56,853 bases of DNA. Origin: Hyphomonas sp. (GTDB taxonomy: Bacteria; Pseudomonadota; Alphaproteobacteria; Caulobacterales; Hyphomonadaceae). Of this stretch, positions 7,557-16,552 are shown one piece after another (the first letter of the stretch is position 1; each line of letters opens with the position of its first letter). Location: assembly GCA_016124495.1 (NCBI GenBank), contig WGNP01000017.1, positions 1-56,853 of the forward strand. The letters run 5' to 3'. A program made the translations under genes and the position numbers. Under the pieces are notes generated by a model. The model ran no database searches and was not told the origin of the DNA. It saw only the letters and a list, made by a program, of their open reading frames with translations.

Positions 7557-8900
7557 TCAGGACAGCTGCTTTGCGTCGGTGATTGTGTCGGAGATTGTCT
7601 TTTCCGCGAACCACAGAATAGCGCAGCTCAAGAGCAGTAGCGGGGCTCCGACAATCACCATAGCCTCGATCAGACTCGCGCCTTTGCCAGGCAGAAGGTC
7701 AGATACATAGCCGACCGCCACCGGCGTCAGCGCGCCGAAACCGATAGACACCATGCCGCCGGCCGCCACCAGCCGGCCGCGCGCGCGGGCAGGGGATATG
7801 TCCTGAAGCATGGTCGGCGATAGGCTCATCGCCGCGACCGAGGCTGCAGAGAACACGAACAGGACCGCATAGGCCTGAAACAGGCTCTGACTGATCAGAA
7901 GCCCGGGAAGGACCAGAGCCGCAACCGCGAGACTGATCTGGGCAACGCGCAGAGCGGTCGCAGCGCCGAGCCTGGGACTGAATGCCCGATAGGCGAGGCC
8001 GGAGCCCAGCACGCCGATCACGGTCGACACCGCAGTGACGAGGCCGAGCTTGACGCCGACGGCAGATTCTCCTTCCTCAAACACGCGGATGAGCATCGAC
8101 GGTGCCCAGATGAACATCGTGCTCTTGGCCGAATAGGACAGGCCAAAGCCGAAAAACACGCCGATGAGGGTGCGGGCATGGCGCCGAACAAAGGCGATGA
8201 TCATGCCCCATTCGCCTCCGGCGGCAGCAGCCCGCCCTTTTCGCTCAAGGCGCATCAGGAGAATGGCCGGCGCAATCAGTGCGCCCGGGACCGCCGAGGC
8301 GATCATGGCGATCCGCCAGGTTTCAAGACCGGCGGGAAGGCCCCCGCCGGCTTCCCTCCAGGCATCAATCGCTGCGATGAGTGCACCACTGATTGTCAGG
8401 CCGATCGCGGCGCCCAGCACCGAAGCCAGGAAGAAGATGTAGTTGGCGAGGACGCGCCGTTTCTCCGGAAAAAGATCGGGAATGATCGAATACACGATCG
8501 GCCCGAGAACAGCCTCGCCGACACCCAGGCCCATGACCGCGATAAAGAGCTGGGTGTAGTTCTGCGACAGGCCGGCCCCGGCAGTCCCGACCGACCAGAG
8601 CACGACGCAGAATGCCAGCAGCATCTTGCGGTTCGTCCGGTCTGTCAGCCAACCCATGGGAAACGTCATCACGGACAGCGTCAGGCCCAGGGCCAGGCCC
8701 GTCAAAAGCCCCACCTCGCCATCACTGAGTTCGAGATCACGTTTGAAAGGTTCGGCCAGCAGGTAAATCATCTGCAGGTTCACCAGCGAGAAGACCATCG
8801 CGGTGGCCAGCACGGCGAGCCCGTACCAGGCCCAGCGCATCGTACCGGGTGAGACAGCGGTTTCGTTATCGCGATCTTGCGGCCCGGCACTGTTGTCCAT
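7557..8900 (-). CDS. MFS transporter
   Basis: A 447-residue major facilitator with about 12 hydrophobic helices. The loop between helices 2 and 3 reads PMGWLTDRTNRKMLL, the family signature (G-x-x-x-D-R-x-x-R-[RK]). It resembles the Spinster-like MFS group common in sphingomonads. Start ATG 8900 has a GGGGAGGA ribosome site. It is divergent from the TonB-dependent receptor and shares its operator region, so it probably moves the same substrate, or its breakdown product, across the inner membrane. Its 3' end converges on the fusion gene, 87 bases apart. Confidence 0.85.
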   Translation of the reverse strand: MDNSAGPQDRDNETAVSPGTMRWAWYGLAVLATAMVFSLVNLQMIYLLAEPFKRDLELSDGEVGLLTGLALGLTLSVMTFPMGWLTDRTNRKMLLAFCVVLWSVGTAGAGLSQNYTQLFIAVMGLGVGEAVLGPIVYSIIPDLFPEKRRVLANYIFFLASVLGAAIGLTISGALIAAIDAWREAGGGLPAGLETWRIAMIASAVPGALIAPAILLMRLERKGRAAAAGGEWGMIIAFVRRHARTLIGVFFGFGLSYSAKSTMFIWAPSMLIRVFEEGESAVGVKLGLVTAVSTVIGVLGSGLAYRAFSPRLGAATALRVAQISLAVAALVLPGLLISQSLFQAYAVLFVFSAASVAAMSLSPTMLQDISPARARGRLVAAGGMVSIGFGALTPVAVGYVSDLLPGKGASLIEAMVIVGAPLLLLSCAILWFAEKTISDTITDAKQLS

Positions 8901-9012
8901 TGTTCCTCCCCTTCGACCCGCCGCAGGTTTGTGCAGACTTCGTCAACCTGTGGCGCTTGTGCAACTGACAGCGCCTGTTTGACGGCAAACGAGGCGAGCC
9001 CTCGTTCTTGAA

Positions 9013-9046
9013 TTGACAGTTTGAGTACAGTACAGCACTGTATGTT
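9013..9046 (+). promoter_or_regulatory. Promoter and TetR-type operator 2 between MFS and TonB receptor
   Basis: TTGACA at 9013-9018 could be a -35 box, with a candidate -10 around 9037-9042. The minus-strand sequence ACATACAGTGCTGTAC (about 9030-9045) overlaps that -10 and matches the operators at 4203 and 15149. An operator on top of the -10 suggests repression of the receptor, and perhaps of the divergent transporter. Confidence 0.6.
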
Positions 9047-9088
9047 ATTGTCGATAAGGTTTATCTCAACTGACCCGGGGAGTTTACA

Positions 9089-11236
9089 ATGGCCATCCGC
9101 CGCAACCTGACCGTCGCTCTGTCGACGATGCTCGTGACCACCGCACTTTCGCCCGTCTCATTTGCCCAGGAGTCTGAAGAGGACCCCATCGCCACGCTTG
9201 ACGTTGTCACCGTGACAGCGCAGCGCCGCGAACAGTCCATCGTTGACGTTCCGATTTCGATCACAGCGGTGACAGGGGCTGACCTCGACGCACGAGGCGT
9301 GGAACAGCTGAGGGATCTGCAATACTCGATTCCGGGCCTGTCGATCGCCGATCGCGGACCTGGAACCGGTCAGATCCAGCTCCGCGGTGTTTCGCAGTTC
9401 GTCGGTTCGCCGACGGTCGGCACCTATATCGACGAACTTTCCATCGCGCCCGGCTCGGCCGGCTCAGCCCTCAGTCCGCAGCTTCTCGACCTCGAGCGTG
9501 TCGAGGTCCTTCGCGGTCCTCAACCCGCCCTGTACGGCGAAAGCTCGATGGGCGGCACGATCCGTTACATCACGGCAGATCCGGTGCTCGACAAAGTCTC
9601 AGGCCGCTTCGGCGCCGAAACCGCAACGACCGATGGCGGCGAGGCAAGCTACCGGCTGGAAGGCGTCCTGAACCTGCCCATCGCTACCGACAAGCTCGGT
9701 GTGCGCCTCGCCGGATCATATGAGGACGCCGGCGGATGGATCGATACGCCGGACGGCGACAATGCCAACGGATCGACCATCTCTAACCTTCGCGCCAAGG
9801 TCAGGTTCGAGCCGACCGATCGGTTGAGCTTCAGCCTCCTTGCGATGACGCAGTCCATGGAGGAGGACGACAGCACGCTGGCGGACATAAACATGTTCAA
9901 TGCAGCCCCCGGGCGTGCGCCGTCGAAAGATCAGTTTGATATCTACAACCTGATTTCTGAATTTGATCTCGGCTTCGCCACGTTCCTCAGTTCGACAGGC
10001 CGTATCGACCGTGAGACGTCAGTCGCAATCGATCAGTCGGACTTTACAATCGGCTTCTCGCTGGTGCCGCTCGCGTTTGGCGGACTGGGACTGTCGCCCG
10101 GCGATATCACCGAGGCCGTCGTTTATGCCGACGGCCAGTTCGAGCGTACGAGCCAGGAACTGCGCCTGACCTCCAACGGCGACAACCGCTTCAACTGGTT
10201 GATCGGGGGAACTTATATCGACGACGAGCGTGTCGGCAACTCCTTCTCGGTAACCGCTCCGACGCCGACAAGTGCCCTGATTTTTGATCTGTTCGGCGCC
10301 CCGGCGACCACCAATACGTCCGAGTTCTGGACCCTTTACGCTCAGGGCGACTACGCATTGACCGAGGCGCTGACCGTGTCGCTTGGCGGGCGCTATTTCG
10401 AGGACGAGCGTTCGCGCCAGATCGCGCCGGGCGCTCCATTCCAGACCGCAACGTTTGACAGCTTCAATCCGCGCGTGAACCTGACTTACGAATTCGACAG
10501 CGGAATCGTCTTCTTCACCGCGGCCAAGGGGTTCCGCTCAGGCGGGTTCAACAATACGCGCGTGCCGCCGATCTTTACGCCGCCTCCGGCGAGCTTCGGA
10601 CCGGAAGAACTGTGGACCTATGAAGTCGGCACGAAGAAGTACTTCTTAGGCAGCAAGCTTCTGATCGACGCCGCTGTCTACTATAATGACTGGACCGATG
10701 TGCAGCAGACGCTGACGATCGCTCCCGGCGTGCCAATTCCGTTCACCGCAAACGGCGGGGCCGCGTCGGGCTTCGGGGTCGACTTCGCAGCCCAGCTTGT
10801 GGTCTCCGATGAGCTTAAGCTCGGTGCGACCGTCGGCTGGACCGATATGGCCTACGACACCGCCAGCGCAACACATGTCGCCGGCGACCCGCTCGATCTT
10901 GTCCCCGAATGGACCGCCTCGGTGTCTGCCGACTATCGTAAGCCCCTGGCGGACGGTGTGATTGGATTTGCACGCGGCGACCTCGGCTACACAGACGGTT
11001 CGCAGAACACGCTGCGCAACCTGCCGAGCCCGCCTTTCGACACGTTCACTTTCGTTGATGCGCGCACAATCATCAATCTGAAAGCGGGCGCCGAGTTCGA
11101 GCGCTTCCAGGTTTTTGGTTTCGTGGAAAACGCGCTGGACGATGATGGCACGACCTATCCTGCAATCGGGACCGTAACGATTCCCGCCCGTGGACGCCCG
11201 GTCACCTTCGGGCTCGGACTTGATATATCGTTCTAG
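9089..11236 (+). CDS. TonB-dependent outer-membrane receptor
   Basis: A 715-residue receptor. A signal peptide ends near SPVSFAQE. A TonB-box-like DVVTVTAQRR is followed by the plug domain (DVPISITAVTGADLDARGVE), and the rest is a 22-strand barrel ending in the aromatic C-terminus GLGLDISF. It belongs to the large alphaproteobacterial group of receptors annotated for non-siderophore substrates. In this cluster it should import a peptide-like compound too large for porins, using TonB energy. Start ATG 9089 has a GGGGAG site. A clear intrinsic terminator follows. Confidence 0.9.
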   Translation: MAIRRNLTVALSTMLVTTALSPVSFAQESEEDPIATLDVVTVTAQRREQSIVDVPISITAVTGADLDARGVEQLRDLQYSIPGLSIADRGPGTGQIQLRGVSQFVGSPTVGTYIDELSIAPGSAGSALSPQLLDLERVEVLRGPQPALYGESSMGGTIRYITADPVLDKVSGRFGAETATTDGGEASYRLEGVLNLPIATDKLGVRLAGSYEDAGGWIDTPDGDNANGSTISNLRAKVRFEPTDRLSFSLLAMTQSMEEDDSTLADINMFNAAPGRAPSKDQFDIYNLISEFDLGFATFLSSTGRIDRETSVAIDQSDFTIGFSLVPLAFGGLGLSPGDITEAVVYADGQFERTSQELRLTSNGDNRFNWLIGGTYIDDERVGNSFSVTAPTPTSALIFDLFGAPATTNTSEFWTLYAQGDYALTEALTVSLGGRYFEDERSRQIAPGAPFQTATFDSFNPRVNLTYEFDSGIVFFTAAKGFRSGGFNNTRVPPIFTPPPASFGPEELWTYEVGTKKYFLGSKLLIDAAVYYNDWTDVQQTLTIAPGVPIPFTANGGAASGFGVDFAAQLVVSDELKLGATVGWTDMAYDTASATHVAGDPLDLVPEWTASVSADYRKPLADGVIGFARGDLGYTDGSQNTLRNLPSPPFDTFTFVDARTIINLKAGAEFERFQVFGFVENALDDDGTTYPAIGTVTIPARGRPVTFGLGLDISF

Positions 11237-11260
11237 AACTGGGAAATCCGTATAAAGACA

Positions 11261-11291
11261 AAGGGCGCCGGAGCAATCCGGCGTCCTTTTT
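11261..11291 (+). terminator. Intrinsic terminator of the TonB receptor gene
   Basis: AAGGGCGCCGGA-GCAA-TCCGGCGTCCTTTTT: an 11-12 bp GC-rich stem with a 4-base loop followed by a T-run. It lies 25 bases after the receptor stop and just before the convergent dipeptidase gene. Confidence 0.85.
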
Positions 11292-11298
11292 CTAGCGC

Positions 11299-12321
11299 CT
11301 AGCGCCAGACCGTCTCGGCGAGACGCCGCCAGTTTCCGCCGAGCACTTTTTCGAGCGCTGCCGGCGAATGGCCGCGTTCCAGAAGGCCAGCAGTGAACTC
11401 TGTGAGTACGCCGGCCGGAGCGAGCTTCGGCGCTTCGCGCCATTGCGGCTCGTTCGGGAAGGTTTCTCTCATCGTTGCGAGGTACTCCATCAGTTCAGCC
11501 TGATCGAACACATAATCGATGCCGATGCCGACATGGTCAGCTCCGACAATCCGGAGCATATGATCAGCATGATGCGCCATCGCGCCGGCGAGACGATCTT
11601 CCTTCAGGCCGTCTCCCAGAAACGCGCCTATGCCGTTGATGCCGACAACCCCGCCCGTGTCCGCGCAGGCCTTGATCAGTGTGTCCGGAATGTTACGCGG
11701 ATGATCAAACACGGCGCTCGCGTTCGAGTGGGAAAAGATAACGGGTCCACCTGCAACTTTCATGACCTCCAAAGCGGTTCTGTGTCCGGTGTGGGAGCAG
11801 CACACGGCCATTCCGACCCGGCCCATCTCGGAAATGACCGCGCGGCCGTGCTCGGTCAGCCCGCCATCTTCATCCATGCAGCCGCCACCTGCGGCGTTGT
11901 TGCGATTATATGCGACGAGCGCCCACTTTACTCCGAGGCCTGCAAGCATTTCGACAAGGCCGTGATCGCCTGCGTCGAATGGCGCGAGCCCTTCAATGTC
12001 AAATATCACCGCGAGCTTACCTGCCGCTCTGGCGGCGTCGATGTCCGCGAGCGTTTGCACCAGGGCGTAGCGATCCGGCCGCTCGCCGATCCATTTTCGG
12101 AAGGCGGCGAGATTGCGCAGATGGCTCTCGAGATCCTGCGGGCCAAAGCCGATATTCAGGCTCACCACGTCGACGCCAGCCGCCGCGACACTCTCGAGCT
12201 GAGGCAGGAAGGACGGATCCTCCGGCCGCAGCGGCATGCAGGCGTGATTGTCCCATACCAGCGAGCGCGCAATCAGTTCGCGCGCCTCTTGCAGCCTCGC
12301 CTGTGATGCCTCGCTCGTCAT
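11299..12321 (-). CDS. M19 family (membrane/renal-type) dipeptidase
   Basis: A 340-residue zinc dipeptidase of family M19. The Glu ligand is in VIFDIEGLAPF, and the two His ligands are in CCSHTGHRTA and VIFSHSNASAVFDHPRN. At the N-terminus the usual His-x-Asp pair is WDNHACMP, that is His-x-Cys, which may mark a subfamily. M19 enzymes hydrolyse dipeptides and tolerate a D-residue at the C-terminal position; some open lactone or lactam rings. No signal peptide is seen, so it is probably cytoplasmic. It is the last gene of a three-gene operon and overlaps the upstream hydrolase gene by 4 bases. Confidence 0.85.
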   Translation of the reverse strand: MTSEASQARLQEARELIARSLVWDNHACMPLRPEDPSFLPQLESVAAAGVDVVSLNIGFGPQDLESHLRNLAAFRKWIGERPDRYALVQTLADIDAARAAGKLAVIFDIEGLAPFDAGDHGLVEMLAGLGVKWALVAYNRNNAAGGGCMDEDGGLTEHGRAVISEMGRVGMAVCCSHTGHRTALEVMKVAGGPVIFSHSNASAVFDHPRNIPDTLIKACADTGGVVGINGIGAFLGDGLKEDRLAGAMAHHADHMLRIVGADHVGIGIDYVFDQAELMEYLATMRETFPNEPQWREAPKLAPAGVLTEFTAGLLERGHSPAALEKVLGGNWRRLAETVWR

Positions 12322-13091
12322 CCAAGTGTCCTCGTTAGCATATCAAGAAACGGATCGACCCTGTCGATCACGGCATCCGCGCTCATCACAGCACCGGCAT
12401 GGTCAAGGTCTGGCAGGACCTCGACCCGCCAGCCAGCCGCCTTGAGCTCTGACTGATGGGCCTGAACAGCGCTTGCGATCGGCAAGTCGATACCGCCCGC
12501 GTCGCTGTCACCGCGCTCGCCGACATACACGAGGCGCGGGCAGGAGACGGCCTGCAGCGCGGCCGCGTCGTCAAACCCTTCAAGGCTTTGGTAAAGCGTT
12601 ACCCACTGCAGGTACTGCGCTTTGGATCGCAGAACGCGCAGCGAGCCCGGCCCGGGGTCGGGCAGGCTGAGCCGAGCGCCCTTCAGCAGTCTTTCATACG
12701 GTCCGCCGAGAGGCGTCCAGGCGCCCATCACGAGCGCGTCGAGGCGATCGCTCCGCAGGGCTAGCTGAAGTCCCATCGCCGCGCCCCAACTCGTGCCCCA
12801 ATAGACAAAACGGTCCATCCCGGCAGCGTCGGCTACGCTCAGTAGGTCGGTGCATACGCGCTCGACTGTGAAGCCCGCCGGATCAATGTCAGCGCTTTTT
12901 CCGATGCCCGGATAATCAACAGTCACCACTTTGAACCGACCGGTCAGGCGGGCGAGGTAACGCTCAAGGACGGTGTCCATGGGCGGACCAATGATCTCGC
13001 CCTGGCTCTCGAGTATCGCAGGGCCGAGGATGAGCGCCGGCCCATTGCCTCGCGACTCCCACCAGACGCCGCTCTTCGCATCAAGCGGCAC
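12318..13091 (-). CDS. Alpha/beta-hydrolase
   Basis: A 257-residue single-domain alpha/beta-hydrolase. The oxyanion region is ALILGPAIL, the nucleophile elbow YWGTSWGAAMG (Ser in G-T-S-W-G), the acid probably in YVGERGDSD, and the late His in LPDLDHAGAV. It could act as a peptidase, esterase or amidase. Its start overlaps the end of the DUF885 gene by 11 bases and its end overlaps the dipeptidase by 4, so the three are translationally coupled. It is small and lacks an export signal. Confidence 0.8.
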   Translation of the reverse strand: MPLDAKSGVWWESRGNGPALILGPAILESQGEIIGPPMDTVLERYLARLTGRFKVVTVDYPGIGKSADIDPAGFTVERVCTDLLSVADAAGMDRFVYWGTSWGAAMGLQLALRSDRLDALVMGAWTPLGGPYERLLKGARLSLPDPGPGSLRVLRSKAQYLQWVTLYQSLEGFDDAAALQAVSCPRLVYVGERGDSDAGGIDLPIASAVQAHQSELKAAGWRVEVLPDLDHAGAVMSADAVIDRVDPFLDMLTRTLG

Positions 13092-14772
13092 GGGCGCTGC
13101 TCATGAGGCTGCCGGTGACGAGGGCTTCCAGGACCGGCAGCGTAACCGCACCAGCGCCCGTCACAGTGTCGTGAAAGCGGCGCAGGGAAAACTCAGGTCC
13201 GAGTTCGCTCTCCATGCGCGCGCGCAGACCGCGTACGATCAGTCCGCCGATCTGATAGCCAAGCGCCTGGCCGGGCAGCGCAACATAACGGTCGACCTCC
13301 GCTTCCACGGTTTCGCGCGACAGCGAGAGACGGTCGAGCATGTACGCAATCGTCTCGTCACGGCTCCAGCGCTTCAGATGCAGACCTGTATCGGCGACAA
13401 GCCGGACGGCGCGCCACATCTCCATATCCAGGCGGCCGAAGTCATCTGCCGCTGCACCGTAAAACCCCATGTCCTCGCCCAGGGTCTCGCAATACAATGC
13501 CCAGCCCTCGATGCAGGGCGTATACTTCACGGCTCCGAACCGTCGGAACGCTGGCAGATGGTCCATTTCCTGAATGAGCGCGATGTGCATCAGGTGTCCG
13601 GGCCAGGCTTCATGTAGGGTCAGTGGCACGTGCATATAGGCCGGGCATTTTTCCGGCATGGCGCTGACCCAGAATATCCCCGCCTGACCGCCGCCCGCCG
13701 GCGCAGGCTGGGCATAGGCTGGTGGCATGCGCGCAGACTGAGCGAGGCTCATCGAGTCGATCCCGTAAGTGATACGCGGGATCCGGCCGAAATAAGCGGG
13801 AATTTTTGCATCGATCCGCTTTGCCAGCACTTCAATATTGCGGCGTACCGCATCGCCGTCCGCGAGCGTTGCTGCAGGAGACGCCGTCACGTGCGCGCGC
13901 AGGGCAGCCGCATCGCAGAAGCCATGCTTGCGCGCCGTCGCCTCCATCTCGCCATTCAACCTGTCCACCTCCGCAAGGCCCAGCGCGTGAATCTCCTCGG
14001 GGCGCATTGCTGTGGTGGTGAACCGCGCTGCCAGAACAGCATAGAACGCTTCGCCTTCAGGATCGTCGTATACCGAAAGCGTCTCGCGCGCCTCGGGCAG
14101 GAGTGTGTCGGCAAGATAGTCGCGATATCGCGCGAAGGTCGGCAGAAGGGTTATTTCGATAAGTTCAGCCGCAGCTTGCGCGACCGGCTCAAGTTTCGCG
14201 GCAATCGCTGATCGCTTGAACGGTCCATACCAGCCGGAGAGTTCCGGAGGCGAAGTGAGATATCCGTCCACAACCTCGATCGCACGGCCCAGCACCACCC
14301 GCGGGTATCGGTAACCCCTCGCGCGGCCGGCCTCGAAATTCGCGATGAGATCGTCGATGAATGCCGGGAGGGTTCTCAAGCGGGCGAGCCATTGGTCTGC
14401 ATCGGCGCGGGAGTTCAACGCTGTCGAATTGGCGAGGAAGATCGTGTTGAAGTCGGGTCCTACGGGAAACAGCGAAGGGCGCAGGTGCGCACCGGTCCGG
14501 TAGAGATCGCGAATCAGATTCAACTCATGGCGAAGCAGCGCATGGGAGGCGGCCTCCTGACCTGAAAGACCTTCCTGTCCGATGGTGTCGAGCTCGGCGA
14601 GGAAGGCCGCAGCCGCGGCGTCCTTGCGAGCATGGTCCCTTTCGCTTTCGCGAAAGATCACATCATCCTCGGTCGGCTGACCCGCAACCAGCGCGTTCAA
14701 CGGATATTCCCATCGCTCGAACGCCCAATAGCGGTCGGCAAGTCCGGCGAGTTTTGCAGAAGCGTTGGTCAT
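13081..14772 (-). CDS. DUF885 family metallohydrolase/peptidase
   Basis: A 563-residue DUF885 protein. The zinc-binding motif HEAWPGH begins at His387, with the downstream glutamate region CIEGWALYCETLGEDMG and the C-terminal YQIGGLIVRGLRARMESELG, all hallmarks of the family. DUF885 proteins are putative carboxypeptidase-like zinc enzymes. No clear signal peptide is present. First gene of the operon DUF885 - alpha/beta hydrolase - M19; its start is separated by 426 bases from the divergent TetR gene. Confidence 0.85.
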   Translation of the reverse strand: MTNASAKLAGLADRYWAFERWEYPLNALVAGQPTEDDVIFRESERDHARKDAAAAAFLAELDTIGQEGLSGQEAASHALLRHELNLIRDLYRTGAHLRPSLFPVGPDFNTIFLANSTALNSRADADQWLARLRTLPAFIDDLIANFEAGRARGYRYPRVVLGRAIEVVDGYLTSPPELSGWYGPFKRSAIAAKLEPVAQAAAELIEITLLPTFARYRDYLADTLLPEARETLSVYDDPEGEAFYAVLAARFTTTAMRPEEIHALGLAEVDRLNGEMEATARKHGFCDAAALRAHVTASPAATLADGDAVRRNIEVLAKRIDAKIPAYFGRIPRITYGIDSMSLAQSARMPPAYAQPAPAGGGQAGIFWVSAMPEKCPAYMHVPLTLHEAWPGHLMHIALIQEMDHLPAFRRFGAVKYTPCIEGWALYCETLGEDMGFYGAAADDFGRLDMEMWRAVRLVADTGLHLKRWSRDETIAYMLDRLSLSRETVEAEVDRYVALPGQALGYQIGGLIVRGLRARMESELGPEFSLRRFHDTVTGAGAVTLPVLEALVTGSLMSSARAA

Positions 14773-15148
14773 CGCGGTTCAAATCCGGTTAGCAGTAAAC
14801 TCGTCTGGCTTCTTGATCGCTGCGAGAGCCGGCGTCGCCGCGCCGCCGGTCGCACCGCACTTCCGAGCCGGGCAAAGACCAGAACAACAGGAGACACTGA
14901 AGTGTGCCAGGATGGTTGATGAGCGCCGCCCGGCGTGATGATCTCGGTCTTCGGGCAAGTCCCGATGTCCACCCGCGGACGCGGACGCAGGGAGAAATCT
15001 TGCACTGCGTGACGCTGCCCCGTCACGCTGGGGCACCGCTGCGCCTTGTCGATCTTCTCCAATTCGGGGTACTGACCGAAATCGTTACAGGCGAAGTTGG
15101 CATGATCTATCACGGTCTAGATCTCTCCATCGGCGTCGCCGGAGCGTG
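14773..15148. other. Intergenic region between the DUF885 operon and tetR
   Basis: No convincing gene. Several short open frames lack ribosome sites and family resemblance. It must hold the promoter of the DUF885 operon. A short ACACT-GA-AGTGT palindrome (14894-14905) is present but does not match the cluster operator. The only operator-like site in the gap proper is at its right-hand edge (next entry). Confidence 0.5.
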
Positions 15149-15166
15149 ACATACAGTGCTGTCTGT
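15149..15166. promoter_or_regulatory. TetR-type operator 3, in the tetR leader
   Basis: ACATACAG-TG-CTGTCTGT, an imperfect palindrome about 33 bases upstream of the TetR start. It shares ACATACAGTRCTGT with the sites at 4203 and 9030, consistent with autorepression by the TetR protein. Confidence 0.7.
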
Positions 15167-15198
15167 TGCAAGCTGATCGCATGATCCACGGAGCGCCC

Positions 15199-15810
15199 AT
15201 GACCGAGACCCGTAAACGCTATACTCGCGCCGACTGGGTCGAGGCGGCCAAGAAAATCTTCATCGACACCGGCGTCGAGGACGTGAAGGTCGATGTGATC
15301 GCCAAACGGATGAACATCACCCGAGGCAGCTTCTATTGGCACTTCAAGAGCCGGGAGGACTTACTGGACGCCCTTCTGGAGGATTGGAGCGAACGTAACA
15401 GAGGTGAAGTCGAGACGCTTCGCGCCAAGCGAAACGGTGCGCCGACGCTCGCTGACTGCATTCGGGTCTGGGTCTCCATGGAAGACGACGTGCTCACCTT
15501 TGACCTGGCAATGCGACTTTGGGGGCGAAAACTGGACAAGGTCGCCAGAGCCACTCTGCTTGTCGACGAAGCCTGGGTGGCCTTGCTGACAGACGTTTTT
15601 CGCCGACGGGGCCATCCCGCAAAAATGGCGCATGGCCGCGCCCGCGTTATGTATTTTCATCAGATAGGCTACTACACTCTCGATTTGCGCGAGAGTCTCG
15701 AAAGCCGCATCCGCAACTTTCCTATATATCATGAGATTCTCACGGGCGATCCGATCGACCCGGAAGTAGAAGAACTGATCGCGGAACTGAAATCGAAGTA
15801 CAGTGAATGA
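15199..15810 (+). CDS. TetR/AcrR family regulator of the catabolic cluster
   Basis: A 203-residue TetR protein. The DNA-binding helices are DVIAKRMNITRGSFYWHFKSREDLLDALL (residues ~27-55, given here in part as MNITRGSFYWHFKSREDLL). The C-terminal ligand domain is not recognisable to a class. ATG 15199 is preferred (GGAG five bases upstream); an earlier ATG at 15181 and a TTG overlapping the operator are less likely. It lies at the edge of the cluster and has a site in its leader that matches those at the two divergent cluster promoters, so it probably represses the whole set until a pathway ligand binds. Confidence 0.85.
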   Translation: MTETRKRYTRADWVEAAKKIFIDTGVEDVKVDVIAKRMNITRGSFYWHFKSREDLLDALLEDWSERNRGEVETLRAKRNGAPTLADCIRVWVSMEDDVLTFDLAMRLWGRKLDKVARATLLVDEAWVALLTDVFRRRGHPAKMAHGRARVMYFHQIGYYTLDLRESLESRIRNFPIYHEILTGDPIDPEVEELIAELKSKYSE

Positions 15811-16552
15811 GCGCTTTGGCGCGCTCCAAACTGGTACGGGCTGCATAGAGTTCATCACCCCGCATTGCTCGCAGCAGACTGTCCGGTTTGAGGCCGCGGA
15901 TACGTCTGTCAGGGGCATTTTGTTGGCATCGTCAGAAAGTGCTGGCATTTTTCCGGCCGGTGATGTTCCAGGCCGTCTCGATGCCAGCAGAAAAAATGTC
16001 TTCCAACGATTTCTGTTGGATGTTGGCGGACAAAGGCGCTGGAAGCGCCGTCCTGAAGCCTTGTTTTTATGGATTTTGACGGATGCCAGCGGACGTCGCT
16101 GGAAGCCTGAATGGTGCCCGGGGGCGGAATCGCGAGCGCCCTTATAGCTCTGTTTTGTTTTCAGAAATTAATGTGGCGCATCGTCGAATGCCAACAATCT
16201 ACCAACAAATCGGTAGCTGTTGGCATGGGAGAGTGGTTCGATTCCGATTTCCACAAGAAATCCGACAACATGAAGTCCCTGACTCTAAGTGCGGGGTCAA
16301 GAGGGCCTCATCGACGAGGTTGCTGATCCACCTCGAAGGATGAAATGTACAGCGAAAATTGAAGGTAGAGATACGTCATTGACGTATATAATACGACCCA
16401 GTGCAGGCGCCCTGAAGGCCCGGCGCGGGTACTGCTCGCGCTGATCGAACAGCGCCCCAGGATCGTGCAGGAAGAACTTCGGAGCTAAGCGAGAATGCCC
16501 GATGACAAGCCGCTTGATCGGTCTTGCATTCCTGATCTTGTTCTCCTTCTCG
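15811..16552. other. Gene-poor stretch with repeated TGYTGGCAT/ATGCCARC motifs
   Basis: About 740 bases without a believable gene. Forward TGTTGGCAT-like copies occur at about 15921, 15940, 16021 and 16218 and reverse ATGCCARC-like copies at 15981, 16083 and 16188. Lower GC than the flanks suggests a junction of separately acquired segments. Near 16435-16487 a short plus-strand frame, RVLLALIEQRPRIVQEELRS, ends in TAA and could be a leftover C-terminus. Confidence 0.5.
16189..16225. repeat. Stem-loop with two-part stem
   Basis: TGCCAACA (16189-16196) pairs with TGTTGGCA (16218-16225), and inside it CTACC (16199-16203) pairs with GGTAG (16212-16216) around an 8-base loop. A strong small hairpin without a T-run. 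Function unknown. Confidence 0.65.

Noticed and set aside
14769..15113. A 114-codon minus-strand frame in the tetR/DUF885 gap
   Set aside because: It has no ribosome site and an Arg-rich low-complexity composition, and overlaps the DUF885 start.
2916..15810. Microcystin-type mlr degradation cluster
   Set aside because: No MlrA (CAAX-type), MlrC (M81) or MlrB-like beta-lactamase-family protein is present; only the general theme of peptide breakdown is similar.
15809..15826. Terminator after tetR (GAGCGC/GCGCTC)
   Set aside because: It has a short stem overlapping the stop codon and no T-run.
16189..16225. Integron attC-like hairpin
   Set aside because: The arms do not fit the RYYYAAC/GTTRRRY core and no cassette or integrase is nearby.
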